Counted from the stretch's first letter, positions 8,971 to 17,672 are shown. The stretch is DNA of 38,867 bases from an uncultured Lachnospiraceae bacterium (GCA_910585555.1 CAJUFU010000027.1:1-38867), one strand, 5' to 3'. Notes: generated by a model not told the origin, from the letters alone. Numbers and translations are program-made.

Positions 8971-10107
8971 ATGCAGAAAAAGAACTTAAAATGGTATCTC
9001 ATACAAAGATTCCTGATTATAATGCTGGCAATCTATGTCAGCGGTGAATTGATCAGCATTCTGTACCGGCGTGTTGTATTTCCCTTTTTGGAGGTTGTGC
9101 TGGACTACCAGCAGATAAAGATTACCGGGGAAGGCAACATATTTGTTTTCATGATACAGGCGTTATTATATTTTGTGGCGGCGCTGCTTCCTCATGGCGT
9201 GGCAGAATGGATACAGTACGGACTTACACGGGGAATGGGAGAAGCTTTGCAGATCAGTATCAATTCCCCTCTTTACAGTGGAAAATGGAGTATTTTATTG
9301 AATCTCCTGATTATCGCAGTATTTCTGTTTCTGCTGGGGTTTAGCTTATTGCCTTATGTATTGGGCGCGTTGTGGTATTATAAAATAGTGACTGTTAAAG
9401 TCAATGAGCTTCTGGCCCAGGAGAAGGCTCACCAGCTTCGTTATGAACATAAAAGGAACCTGCTGTTGTCAGATATTGCTCATGATATCAAGACGCCCAT
9501 TACCACCATCTGCGGCTACAGCAAGGCGCTGGCGGAGGGGGTGGTGCAGGAGGATAAAAGGCAGGCCTATCTGGACGCTGTCTATGCAAAGTCCATGCGG
9601 ATGGATGAGCTGGTGACGCTTTTGTTTGAATATGTGAAACTGGGAAGCGAGGGATATTGTCTTAACAGGCATGAGGAAGATTTAGCAGAGGTGCTGCGGG
9701 AAAGTGTGGCGCTTGTTTACGAGGATTTTGAGGAAAAGAAGATGGAAGTCAGTCTGGAGATTCCGGAGGAGGATGTGCCCTATGAGATGGACAGGCTTCA
9801 GATGAGCCGCGCCATCGGCAATCTGCTCACCAATGCGGTGAGGTACGGCAGAGAGGGCGGCAGGGTGTTTGTGTGTCTGCGGGAGGACGTTATTACGGTG
9901 GCAGATGACGGAGAGCCGATTGCCCCGGAATTGGCGGAGCATATTTTCGAACCCTTTACGAGGGGCGACAAGGCCCGTACCACCAAAGGCGGGACCGGGC
10001 TGGGACTTGGCATTGCCGCGCAGATCGTCAAGATGCATGGAGGCAGGCTGGAATTGGATTGTCATTGCGGGGAGGGCTATACCAAAGCGTTTAGAATCCA
10101 CTTGTGA
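8971..10107 (+). CDS. Membrane sensor histidine kinase
   Basis: A 378-residue kinase, partner of the response regulator upstream. Hydrophobic segments lie at about 8-30, 50-72 and 108-133. A HisKA domain follows, with His171 in SDIAHDIKTPIT as the autophosphorylated residue, and then an HATPase domain with the N box NLLTNAVRYG, the G1 box VADDGEP and the G2 box GTGLGLG. The sensor part consists mostly of membrane segments with little extracytoplasmic loop, so it may sense an event in or near the membrane. No clear HAMP domain is seen between the third membrane segment and HisKA. The start is ATG 8971 with GAGGGGC upstream. Confidence 0.92.
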   Translation: MQKKNLKWYLIQRFLIIMLAIYVSGELISILYRRVVFPFLEVVLDYQQIKITGEGNIFVFMIQALLYFVAALLPHGVAEWIQYGLTRGMGEALQISINSPLYSGKWSILLNLLIIAVFLFLLGFSLLPYVLGALWYYKIVTVKVNELLAQEKAHQLRYEHKRNLLLSDIAHDIKTPITTICGYSKALAEGVVQEDKRQAYLDAVYAKSMRMDELVTLLFEYVKLGSEGYCLNRHEEDLAEVLRESVALVYEDFEEKKMEVSLEIPEEDVPYEMDRLQMSRAIGNLLTNAVRYGREGGRVFVCLREDVITVADDGEPIAPELAEHIFEPFTRGDKARTTKGGTGLGLGIAAQIVKMHGGRLELDCHCGEGYTKAFRIHL

Positions 10108-10173
10108 TAGGCTGAATTTGTCAAGGGGTATGTGCATATATTAGTAGGGAAAAGGTGACCGGAGGCTTTACGG

Positions 10174-10884
10174 ATGATGGGCGTAAAGAGCAGGCTTGCC
10201 GCAGGTGTGGCGATTTTGACAGGGATAGTCGTGACCGGCATACTTGGTATGATGACACACAAGGAAGAGCTGGCGGAAACCAGCAATTATATAGCAGATG
10301 TTATTTTAGAAGAGGAGCCGTTGGGAGACAATCCGAAGATTGCCCTCACCTTTGATGACGGGCCGCATCCTTATTATACAGAGCAGCTTTTAGACGGGCT
10401 TAAGGAGAGGGGAGCAAAGGCTTCCTTCTTTGTGCTGGGAGAACAGGCCCAGGCTTGCCCGGATTTGATCAGACGGATGCAGGAAGAAGGGCATTTGGTG
10501 GGCAATCATACATACAGCCACATGCAGCTGGGGAAGAATAACAGGGAGCGTTTTAAGGAGGAGCTGGTTAAGACCAGCCAGGTACTTGCAGAACTGACAG
10601 GGGAGGAGGTTCAGTATGTAAGGCCGCCTTACGGGAGCTGGGACAAGAGTTTTGAGACGGAGCTTATGATGTTTCCCGTGCTCTGGACGGTGGACCCTAT
10701 GGACTGGTGCAGCGACGATGTGTCGGGGATTGTGCAGAAGGTGACGAAGAAGTCGAAAGAGAATTCTATTATACTCATGCATGATGAGTATAAGTCCAGC
10801 GTGACGGCGGCGCTTCAGATTGTGGATATTTTGCAGGAACAGGGGTACGAGTTTGTGACGGTGGATGAGATTTTGTTTGATTAG
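10174..10884 (+). CDS. Polysaccharide deacetylase (NodB homology domain)
   Basis: The 236-residue product has an N-terminal signal/anchor helix (about 8-27) and a NodB-type catalytic domain. All five family motifs are present: TFDDGPH (59-65, catalytic base and metal Asp), HTYSH with metal ligands His112 and His116, RPPYG (150-154), the DPMDW motif, and LMHD with His203. This predicts a surface-anchored, metal-dependent de-N-acetylase of peptidoglycan or another amino-sugar polymer, like PdaA/PgdA. ATG 10174 has GGAGG (10161-10165). It lies 66 bp after the histidine kinase on the same strand, which suggests it is an output of, or co-regulated with, that two-component system. Confidence 0.91.
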   Translation: MMGVKSRLAAGVAILTGIVVTGILGMMTHKEELAETSNYIADVILEEEPLGDNPKIALTFDDGPHPYYTEQLLDGLKERGAKASFFVLGEQAQACPDLIRRMQEEGHLVGNHTYSHMQLGKNNRERFKEELVKTSQVLAELTGEEVQYVRPPYGSWDKSFETELMMFPVLWTVDPMDWCSDDVSGIVQKVTKKSKENSIILMHDEYKSSVTAALQIVDILQEQGYEFVTVDEILFD

Positions 10885-10927
10885 GAGGTGAAAAGGGGTA
10901 GAAGTTTTAGGAAAATCCCAAAAACTA

Positions 10928-10957
10928 TTGAATTTGCCATGGCACATACAGTATAAT
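10928..10957 (+). promoter_or_regulatory. Sigma-A promoter of the DUF5722 leader
   Basis: TTGAAT (10928-10933), an 18 bp spacer and a perfect TATAAT (10952-10957). It would start a transcript near 10964 that runs into a strong intrinsic terminator at 11028-11063 before reaching the next gene. Confidence 0.6.
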
Positions 10958-10963
10958 GTCAAT

Positions 10964-11063
10964 GTAAAATAGGTTATATACTAAAGGTCTGGTGAAGAAA
11001 ACGATCCGTGAATGTCAATTTTATGGCCGCTTCCTGATTGAGAATTTCAGGAGGCGTTTTTTT
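10964..11063 (+). ncRNA. Candidate leader RNA or small RNA ending in an intrinsic terminator
   Basis: About 100 nt lie between a predicted start site (from TTGAAT-N18-TATAAT) and a terminator. No reading frame of useful size is present. I could not match the sequence to a riboswitch class that I know. It could be an attenuator for the DUF5722 gene downstream, a free small RNA, or simply the terminator of the deacetylase operon preceded by an unrelated promoter. The limits are inferred. Confidence 0.3.
11028..11063 (+). terminator. Intrinsic terminator
   Basis: The stem CGCTTCCTGA / TCAGGAGGCG (10 bp, one G-T wobble) with a 9 nt loop is followed directly by seven T. It is a strong Rho-independent terminator upstream of the DUF5722 gene and downstream of the deacetylase. 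Confidence 0.85.
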
Positions 11064-11125
11064 GTAGGTGTATAACACGGGACCGGATTTTGAGAAAATC
11101 AGGAAGTGGATAAGGAAAGCAGTAG

Positions 11126-13444
11126 ATGCAGAGCACAGATCATACAAGCGAACCCAAGAAAAAGAAGAAAAAGAGAACCATCGATAAGGCTAAGGCGGCG
11201 GAAAACCGAAAGAAGGCCAAAGCCAAAAAGGCCAGGATGAAAGCCAAACAACGGGAAGAAAAGGCACAGGAAAAAGAGAAAAGAAAGAGGCAGTCTCAGG
11301 GTAAAAAGGTACAGCGGGAAGACATCACGATTATCGAGCTACTCGATGACCAGGACGACGAGTTGTTAGAAGCTGTTCTGACAGAAAGCGTAAGTGCAGT
11401 TGCTGACGAAGAAACTGTGACTTTAGCAAAAGCAGAATCGGAAACCGGCGTAGAGGCGGCAGAAACGGCCCAAAGTACAGAGGCGTCCCAGAGCGGGCAG
11501 GGCGAAGCGCAAAAGGATACAGGGAAAGCAAAGAATACAAAAAGAGCTAAGGAAGCAAAGAAGGCTAAAGCGAAGAAGTCCGGTAAAAAGGCCGACCCGC
11601 AGAAGCTGAAAAAGACGGCAGGCATCTGTGCGGCCAGTATCCTGGTATTGGCGCTTGCGGCCGCAGGTGTCACCTTCGGCGTGCGCAGGCATTTCGGGGA
11701 ATTGGCAAGAGCAGACGCGGCAGTGGAGGCCATGGTACATACAGATGCGGTGGAGCTTGCCAAGTACAGCAAGGTACAGCATCAGAAAGAGGGCTTGAAA
11801 AAACACGCCGGCAAAGGTACGGTCAAGGCATTTGTGGATGCAGCGCATTATATGTTGGAAGGCGTGAAGAACAGGCCGAGACCGGTGGAGATTACGGCGG
11901 AAAACGCCCTGGATTTTGCCACCATAGAGAGCTGCCTGATCAATACGGATACCGGCAAGGTGGATGTGACCATGTCGGCGGAGGGATTGGCGGTGAGCGA
12001 TGACGGGTATTATTATCTTTTTGAAGAAAATACATATGATACGGAATTAGTCAGCGAAGAATATATCATAGAAGAGCCGAAAGATGAGGAGTTGACCTTT
12101 TCGGTCAATTTGAATTATAATTCCGCCAGTTCCAGGCTGTTTTCTAAGTTTGTGGTGGCGATCAAGAAGGACGGCGAGTTTATAGCGGTCAGCAGACCGC
12201 GCTATATCACGAATCCGGAAGCGGTGGCGAAGTACCGCCCCTCTTTTGGCAATACCAAGTCCAAGAAGGGACTTTTGGTGGACCCGGATAAGCTACGGGG
12301 CTCGGAGTTAGACGATTTGGGCGTCAAACATGCGGCGTACAACATCCCCATGAGCAAGATTCTTGGAGAAACCACGATGGCGGTCTATCCCACCATCTAT
12401 TATAATTATAACGGCAGAACCTATGCCTTTAACGGACAGGCTATCTCTGAATATGATTTCGTCTTTTCCACGTTGACCAGTAAGGGCATTACCACGACGG
12501 CAATCATCTTAAATGATATGGCGCCGGGTCACACGCAGCTGATTCATCCAAAGGCCCGTTCCGGTAACAGGCGTTCCCTCTATTATGCCTTTAACGGCAC
12601 GGACGAAGCAGGTACAGAGTATATGGCGGCCATCGGCTCTTTTCTGGCGAACCGCTATTCCGGCACCGGCCATGGCACGGTCATGAACTGGGTCATCAGC
12701 AATGAGATCAATGCCAGAAGCGAGTGGAATTACATCGAATATATGGATACCGAAAGTTATGTGGAGGAATTTGCGAAAGCTTTTCGTGTCTTCTACAATG
12801 CCATTGTCAGCGTAAACGGAAACGCCAGGGTGTATATTTCCTTAGACCAGCAGTGGGGTAAGAGCTTGTACTCCAGCAACGGATATGGCTCCAAAGAGAT
12901 TTTGGATGAGTTCAACAGAAACATTAAGGCCTGCGGCAACATCGACTGGGGGCTTGCCCAGCATCCTTACAATTATCCGCTCACCAGTGCCAAGGCCTGG
13001 ACGTTAAGCAGCAAGGCAGCTTCTTACGTGACAGAGTCGGAGAATACGCCGGTGCTTACCATTAAGAATATCCATGTGCTCACCAATTATCTGCAAAAAC
13101 CGGAGATGCTGACGGATGACGGGCAGGTGCGGCATTTGATTTTGAGTGAGATGGGATATACTTCCACAGCGGGACAGGATTTACAGGCGGCTTCTTTTGC
13201 CTATGCCTACAAGATCATAGAGGCCAACCGGTATATTGACAGCGTGCTGTTATCCAGGCAGACGGATGCGTCCGTGGAGGTCCAGCAGGGACTTGCCCTG
13301 GGTATCAACGATCCCGGCGGGGCGCACAAGTCGCTGTATACGGTCTATAAATATATTGACACGCCGGAGGCGGCGCAGTATACGGATTACCTGCTGCCGG
13401 TCATCGGTATTTCCAGTTGGAGTGAAGTGATCAGGCAGCGCTGA
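11126..13444 (+). CDS. Membrane-anchored DUF5722 protein, glycosidase-like
   Basis: A 772-residue protein in three parts. Residues 1-168 are Lys/Glu/Ala-rich, low-complexity and cytoplasmic. A single membrane segment follows (about 169-191). The remainder should be outside the cell and ends in a domain that I recognise as DUF5722 (from about 390), which resembles (beta/alpha)8 glycoside hydrolases. An Asn-Glu pair (NEIN, Glu527) and a later Glu in LSEMGY (Glu675) have the order and spacing expected for acid/base and nucleophile of clan GH-A enzymes; this is inference. The start is ATG 11126, with only a weak AAGGAAA upstream. The gene ends 3 bp before the convergent DUF4364 gene. The substrate is unknown; a surface polysaccharide is likely. 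Confidence 0.78.
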   Translation: MQSTDHTSEPKKKKKKRTIDKAKAAENRKKAKAKKARMKAKQREEKAQEKEKRKRQSQGKKVQREDITIIELLDDQDDELLEAVLTESVSAVADEETVTLAKAESETGVEAAETAQSTEASQSGQGEAQKDTGKAKNTKRAKEAKKAKAKKSGKKADPQKLKKTAGICAASILVLALAAAGVTFGVRRHFGELARADAAVEAMVHTDAVELAKYSKVQHQKEGLKKHAGKGTVKAFVDAAHYMLEGVKNRPRPVEITAENALDFATIESCLINTDTGKVDVTMSAEGLAVSDDGYYYLFEENTYDTELVSEEYIIEEPKDEELTFSVNLNYNSASSRLFSKFVVAIKKDGEFIAVSRPRYITNPEAVAKYRPSFGNTKSKKGLLVDPDKLRGSELDDLGVKHAAYNIPMSKILGETTMAVYPTIYYNYNGRTYAFNGQAISEYDFVFSTLTSKGITTTAIILNDMAPGHTQLIHPKARSGNRRSLYYAFNGTDEAGTEYMAAIGSFLANRYSGTGHGTVMNWVISNEINARSEWNYIEYMDTESYVEEFAKAFRVFYNAIVSVNGNARVYISLDQQWGKSLYSSNGYGSKEILDEFNRNIKACGNIDWGLAQHPYNYPLTSAKAWTLSSKAASYVTESENTPVLTIKNIHVLTNYLQKPEMLTDDGQVRHLILSEMGYTSTAGQDLQAASFAYAYKIIEANRYIDSVLLSRQTDASVEVQQGLALGINDPGGAHKSLYTVYKYIDTPEAAQYTDYLLPVIGISSWSEVIRQR

Positions 13445-13447
13445 GCA

Positions 13448-13963
13448 TCAGAATAGTTTGGAAACAAGATATTGATAGATATCCTGGTTGTTTTTCTGCC
13501 AGTTATTGCAGATGGCGGCGGCGGTATCTTCATTGGGGACGGACAAGGTGATTTCCACCATGGTCACGTCCTTTTCCTTTGCCAGAAGATGGGCCTCGTA
13601 CTCTCCGGAGGTGGATTTATAGTAGTCCGACAGGATGGATACTTCATTGCGCATCTCCATTTCGTTGGCTGTGAAGAAGGAAGAAATATCCTCCTTGATG
13701 GAGTCGTTGATACGGTTGCCAAAGTATGAGAGGGTAGAACGGCCCTCGTCGGTAATCTCCAGATAGGTGCGGTTGCGATGGGACTTTGCCGCAATCAATT
13801 CTGTGTCGATTAATTCTGCAATCACCTGCTGCAGAGTCATAAAGTTGGTGTACTCCCGTTCTAAGATAAAGTCGCCTACCTGTGCCTTGGTCAAAGGGAA
13901 GGTAACACGATCAAGCATATAGAGAACGATCAACTTGTAGAGAGTCAGGGGATCATGGGTCAT
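13448..13963 (-). CDS. DUF4364 family protein
   Basis: A 171-residue cytosolic protein matching DUF4364, found in Clostridia. The N-terminal half looks like a winged helix-turn-helix: a helical LYKLIVLYMLDRV segment, then TLQQVIAELIDTELI as candidate recognition region, then a TYLEITDEGRSTL wing. It may therefore be a transcriptional regulator, though none has been characterised to my knowledge. ATG 13963 overlaps the stop of the radical SAM gene as ATGA, and AAGG lies 8 nt upstream, so it is the last gene of a coupled operon malic enzyme - radical SAM - DUF4364. It converges on the DUF5722 gene with no terminator visible in the 3 bp gap. Confidence 0.85.
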   Translation of the reverse strand: MTHDPLTLYKLIVLYMLDRVTFPLTKAQVGDFILEREYTNFMTLQQVIAELIDTELIAAKSHRNRTYLEITDEGRSTLSYFGNRINDSIKEDISSFFTANEMEMRNEVSILSDYYKSTSGEYEAHLLAKEKDVTMVEITLSVPNEDTAAAICNNWQKNNQDIYQYLVSKLF

Positions 13964-14919
13964 GGTGTGAGCCTTTCATAATGTGAGCCCTGCCGGGCAT
14001 TTTGCAGTTTCATGGTATGATGCAGGGTGTTCAGGACATCCCGCTTGTTAAGGCTCCAGGAGGGAGCAAGCAGCAGATCTTTAGGACCGTCGCCGGTGAG
14101 CCGGTGTATGACGATGTCGGGAGAGAGATGTTCCAGACAGCGGATTAGCAAGGAAATATAGGTCTCTTTCGACAAAGGAAGATAGCCGCCTTGTTCGTAC
14201 AGAGAAGCCAGATCTGTACCTCTTAAAACATGTAACAATTGTAATTTAATGCCCCAGGTGCCAATGCCGTTCAGGTGGTCGATGGTCTGTAACATCTGTT
14301 CTGGAATTTCACCCGGAAGCCCCAGTATCACGTGTGTGACCACAGGGATATGGGATTCCCGCAATCTTATGACACAATCGTCATATACCCCTAAAGGGTA
14401 TCCACGCCTGATAAAAAGGGCAGTTTCTTCCTGCATGGTCTGTAATCCTAATTCTATCCAGACAAACTTGTCAGGGAATTTTTCCTTGAGATTGACTAAT
14501 AAAGTCAGTACTTTTTCCGGGATACAATCCGGTCTGGTGGCTATGGAAATCCCTGCCACCAAGGGGTCAGACATAGCCTCTTCGTAAATCTGCTGCAGAT
14601 AAGGCAGGGGTCCATAGGTGTTAGTGTAGGCTTGAAAGTAGGCGATGCACCGTCTGGTGGCTTGTTTACAGCGAAACAATGCCTGACCGGCCGCAAGCTG
14701 TGCATGGATGGAAGGGTGGTTCTGCCTGTCAATGGCAAAGTCACCGCTTCCGCCGGCACTACAAAAAATACAGCCGTTATGTCCCAGCGTACCATCCCGG
14801 TTCGGACAGGTAAGCCCAGCGTTTAAGGCTATTTTATATAGCTTCTCTCCATAAGTATTTTTACAATAGGCATCCAGAGAGTAGTAAGGTTTACCGTGCC
14901 AGTTCATAGGGGCGGTCAT
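13960..14919 (-). CDS. TIGR01212 family radical SAM protein (YhcC-like)
   Basis: A 319-residue radical S-adenosylmethionine protein. The cluster motif reads CPNRDGTLGHNGCIFC, in which three cysteines ligate the 4Fe-4S cluster; the wide first spacing is characteristic of the YhcC/Elp3-related TIGR01212 group rather than CxxxCxxC. Other family features are GGSGDFA after the motif, SIATRPDC, and ELGLQTMQEETA. ATG 14919 overlaps the malic enzyme stop (TGATG), implying translational coupling; no good ribosome site is seen. A TTG three bases earlier and an ATG 12 bases later are alternatives. The substrate of the family is not established. Confidence 0.9.
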   Translation of the reverse strand: MTAPMNWHGKPYYSLDAYCKNTYGEKLYKIALNAGLTCPNRDGTLGHNGCIFCSAGGSGDFAIDRQNHPSIHAQLAAGQALFRCKQATRRCIAYFQAYTNTYGPLPYLQQIYEEAMSDPLVAGISIATRPDCIPEKVLTLLVNLKEKFPDKFVWIELGLQTMQEETALFIRRGYPLGVYDDCVIRLRESHIPVVTHVILGLPGEIPEQMLQTIDHLNGIGTWGIKLQLLHVLRGTDLASLYEQGGYLPLSKETYISLLIRCLEHLSPDIVIHRLTGDGPKDLLLAPSWSLNKRDVLNTLHHTMKLQNARQGSHYERLTP

Positions 14920-16067
14920 CAAATGTTGGCTTTCACGGCGGCGGACACAACCTCCGCCACCTGGGGGTCAAAGGCCTCCGGCATGATGTTGTCTTCGCTC
15001 AGCTTATCTTCCGGCACAAGCCCTGCAATAGCATAAGCGGCGGCAAGTTTCATCTCCTCCGTAATCTGTACCGCGCGGCCTTCTAGAGCGCCCTTGAAGA
15101 TGCCGGGGAAGGCCACCACATTGTTGACCTGGTTGGGGAAGTCGGAACGGCCTGTTCCCACCACCCGCGCGCCGGCGGCTTTGGCAGCGTCCGGCATGAT
15201 TTCCGGCACGGGATTGGCCATGGCAAAGAGGATGGAATCCTGGTTCATGGAAGATACCATATCGGGTGTTACGATATTGGGGGCGGAGACGCCTACGAAG
15301 ATATCCGCTCCCTGTAAAGCATCCGCCAGCGTGCCTGTCAGGTGATCGGGATTGGTTACCTGGGTCATCTTTTCCTGCATCCAGTTAAGACCTTCCGTGT
15401 CTTTACCGATGATGCCCACTTTATCGCAGAGGATGACATTGTGAAAACCATAGGTAAGGAGAAGCTTGGTGATGGCAATACCGGCACTGCCGGCGCCGTT
15501 TACCACTACCTTACAGTCTTCTTTCTTCTTATGAACCACCTTGAGGGCGTTGATGATACCGGCTAACACAACGATGGCCGTGCCGTGCTGGTCATCGTGA
15601 AAGACAGGAATGTCCAGAAGTTCTTTCAGCCGCTCTTCAATCTCAAAACAGCGGGGGGCGCTGATGTCTTCCAGATTGATACCGCCAAATCCCGGTGCCA
15701 GGTAGGTCACAGCCTTGATGATTTCCTCGGTGTCCTGGGTGTCTAAGCAGATGGGGACGGCATTGACACCGCCGAATTCTTTAAAGAGGACGGCCTTTCC
15801 TTCCATTACCGGCATGGCGGCATAGGGGCCGATGTTGCCAAGGCCAAGGACAGCGCTGCCGTCTGATACCACAGCCACCGTATTGGATTTCCAGGTATAG
15901 GTGTAGGCGGCTTCTTTATCTTCTGCGATCACTTTACAGGGTTCTGCCACACCCGGTGTGTAGGCCAGGGATAAGTCTTCCCGGGTCTTGACAGGCGTCT
16001 TGGAGACGGTCTCTAATTTACCCTGCCATTTTTCGTGCAGTTTTAGTGCTTTTTCGTTTGTTGTCAT
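14919..16067 (-). CDS. NAD(P)-dependent malic enzyme
   Basis: This catalyses oxidative decarboxylation of malate to pyruvate with reduction of NAD(P). The 382-residue product is the short bacterial type without a phosphotransacetylase extension. The catalytic Tyr lies in LAYTPGVAEPC, and the Lys in GKAVLFKEFGGV. Metal-binding acids lie in LEDISAPRCFEIE and FHDDQHGTA, and the dinucleotide loop is VVNGAGSAGIA. ATG 16067 (MTTNEKALK) is preceded by GCGAGGT; an upstream in-frame start at 16157 would cross the promoter and is rejected. It is first in an operon with the radical SAM and DUF4364 genes. Its leader contains a perfect 6-bp inverted repeat at 16099-16112 that may be an operator. Confidence 0.93.
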   Translation of the reverse strand: MTTNEKALKLHEKWQGKLETVSKTPVKTREDLSLAYTPGVAEPCKVIAEDKEAAYTYTWKSNTVAVVSDGSAVLGLGNIGPYAAMPVMEGKAVLFKEFGGVNAVPICLDTQDTEEIIKAVTYLAPGFGGINLEDISAPRCFEIEERLKELLDIPVFHDDQHGTAIVVLAGIINALKVVHKKKEDCKVVVNGAGSAGIAITKLLLTYGFHNVILCDKVGIIGKDTEGLNWMQEKMTQVTNPDHLTGTLADALQGADIFVGVSAPNIVTPDMVSSMNQDSILFAMANPVPEIMPDAAKAAGARVVGTGRSDFPNQVNNVVAFPGIFKGALEGRAVQITEEMKLAAAYAIAGLVPEDKLSEDNIMPEAFDPQVAEVVSAAVKANI

Positions 16068-16098
16068 GGAAATACCTCGCTTTTTCTGAATGGACCCC

Positions 16099-16112
16099 AC
16101 AGGGGCCTGTGT
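16099..16112 (-). promoter_or_regulatory. Inverted repeat in malic enzyme leader (possible operator)
   Basis: CACAGG-GG-CCTGTG lies between the predicted promoter and the malic enzyme start. Arms of 6 bp with a 2 bp centre resemble a small dimeric repressor site. It could equally be a minor RNA hairpin; nothing else supports a regulator. Confidence 0.3.
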
Positions 16113-16129
16113 GAATCTTCCATGCTTTA

Positions 16130-16157
16130 TATTATAGTATTTGCGGAGGGCTTGCAA
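16130..16157 (-). promoter_or_regulatory. Promoter of malic enzyme operon
   Basis: On the minus strand TTGCAA (16157-16152) is followed after 15 bp by TATAAT (16136-16131), or after 17 bp by TAATAT. The alternative -10 with 17 bp spacing is the better geometry. It lies about 65 bp upstream of the malic enzyme start. Confidence 0.55.
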
Positions 16158-16219
16158 CTTTTTTAAAAGGCAAAAAAGAAAACGTTTACATACAGTTGGC
16201 GGGGGACCATTTCATGGTA

Positions 16220-16662
16220 CTTTCCCGCACCTGTGCCGCTTTACGGCGTATGGGCTTTCCAGATATCGGTTCAAAGGAAGAAATCTTCTGTATTCCCTTG
16301 TGGTTGGCAGTATGATGTTTCCTGTTTTTGCGGTAATCATTCCTGTGTTCCGGATGGAATATGCGATGAATATTGTCAATACGGACAGCTACCTGCTAAA
16401 CTGGCTCAGCGTTATTCTGCCGCAGTCGGCGGGCAATCTGACATTTGCAGTCATTGTATTGATGGGATTCTTTAACGGTTTAGGACTGGATTTGGAGGAA
16501 GCGGCTTATATGGAAGGATGTAATATCTTCCAGACCTTTTTCACAGTGGTCGTGCCGATTACCAGACCATGTTTTGCCACGGTTGCAATCTTCACTTTTC
16601 TCTGGAGCTACAATGACCTGTTTACACAGATGTTTTTCTATATGAGGAGGATAAGGGATATA
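16220..16662 (+). pseudogene. Truncated sugar ABC transporter permease (MalG-type) remnant
   Basis: The reading frame resembles the middle of a MalG/carbohydrate ABC transporter inner-membrane permease. Homology begins near TAYGLSRYRFKGRN, the cytoplasmic turn before a membrane helix, and includes the EAA loop EAAYMEGCNIF ... VVVPI that docks on the ATPase. The first membrane helix and any start with a ribosome site are missing. The end is also missing: after FLWSYNDLFTQMFF the frame stops within nine residues, just at the ribosome site of the next gene, while intact members continue about 50 residues. Truncation at both ends marks it as a pseudogene and no longer a transporter subunit. With the broken deaminase behind it, it is the residue of an amino-sugar uptake locus. 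Confidence 0.78.
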
Positions 16663-17398
16663 TGAGAATAACGGTAATGAAGGATGAACATGCATTCGAT
16701 ATAGCGGCGGCCTGGAGGATTCTTTCCCAGATCTTGTCAAAACCGGATGCGGTAATCGGACTGTCTACAGGGAAGACAACGGGAAATATGCATCGTATTG
16801 TGGGGGAAATATACGAAAAGTATCCTTTTGATACGTCCAGGGTTCATATATTTAATGTAGACGAACTGACAAATCTGGAACGGACATACAAAGGAAGCTG
16901 CTATGCGATGATTCATGAGCAGGTGATCACACCTTTGGAGATACCGGAAGAACATTTTATCATGCCGCCGACTTTTTCGGATGATTTCGATAGGGAATGT
17001 AAAGCGTTTGAAAAACGGCTCGCAGACTGCGGCGGCGTAGATTTGCAGATGCTGGGAATCGGCTGGAACGGCCATATTGGCATTAACCAGCCGGGAACCC
17101 CGTTTGAGCGCCACACATGGGTGTCCGAGATGAATCCGGTTTTTGAGAAAAAGGTGAGGGAGGAGACGCAGGTTCCCGATGATTATGAACTGGGCGGGCT
17201 GACGAGGGGAATTGTAGATATTATGCACAGCCGGCATCTGATTCTGATCGCAAAAGGAAAGAGCAAGGCATCTATCATCCGTCAGGCTCTGGCTGGCCTG
17301 CCTCGACAGATATACCGGCTTCTGTGGTACAGCTGCATCCTAATTGTGAAATATTATTGGATGCGGATGCGGCAGGCGAAATTGCGGAACTGCTATAA
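16662..17398 (+). pseudogene. Frameshifted glucosamine-6-phosphate deaminase (NagB-like)
   Basis: ATG 16662 has AGGAGG upstream, and about 213 residues are clearly NagB-like: GLSTGKTTGNMH phosphate loop, FNVDELTNL, and LGIGWNGHIGINQPG around the catalytic His. Near 17300, after RQALAG, the frame is lost. The expected ending (DIPASVVQLHPNCEILLDAD, then a stop at 17396-17398) continues in the other frame, as after loss of one base. Read as it stands, the frame runs on as nonsense to 17582. The Glu of the usual NEPG motif is also Gln here. NagB converts glucosamine-6-phosphate to fructose-6-phosphate and ammonia; this copy is probably inactive. A sequencing error could mimic the frameshift, but the ruined neighbour argues for real decay. 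Confidence 0.85.
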
Positions 17399-17510
17399 AA
17401 AATCCAATCGGAAAAGAAAGGATGAGGCTTATCATTTCAAAGCTTTCATTCTTTCTTTGATTTCCGCGCGCAATGAGTTCGATACTTTTATCATTTATGT
17501 AAAAAATAAC

Positions 17511-17539
17511 TTCCTATTTTTAAGGATATGGTGTATAAT
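17511..17539 (+). promoter_or_regulatory. Candidate rho promoter
   Basis: A perfect TATAAT (17534-17539) sits 17 bp after a weak TTCCTA. It gives a leader of about 125 nt before rho. Rho genes are often autoregulated in their leaders, but no specific structure is obvious here. Confidence 0.45.
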
Positions 17540-17672
17540 GCATTTGTACGTAAAAGATAAGTACATAAAAATCTTTTTCTAAGTCATATCAGGTACTAAA
17601 TCCCAGGACGAAAGATTGATATAGAGAAGTGTAAAGTTTGTAGAGGAATGATAAAGAATACGGGAGGAATTT

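Noticed and set aside
17399..17582. Extension of the NagB frame to 17582
   Set aside because: After the frameshift near 17300 the frame is nonsense and overlaps the rho promoter; the true ending is in another frame with its stop at 17396-17398.
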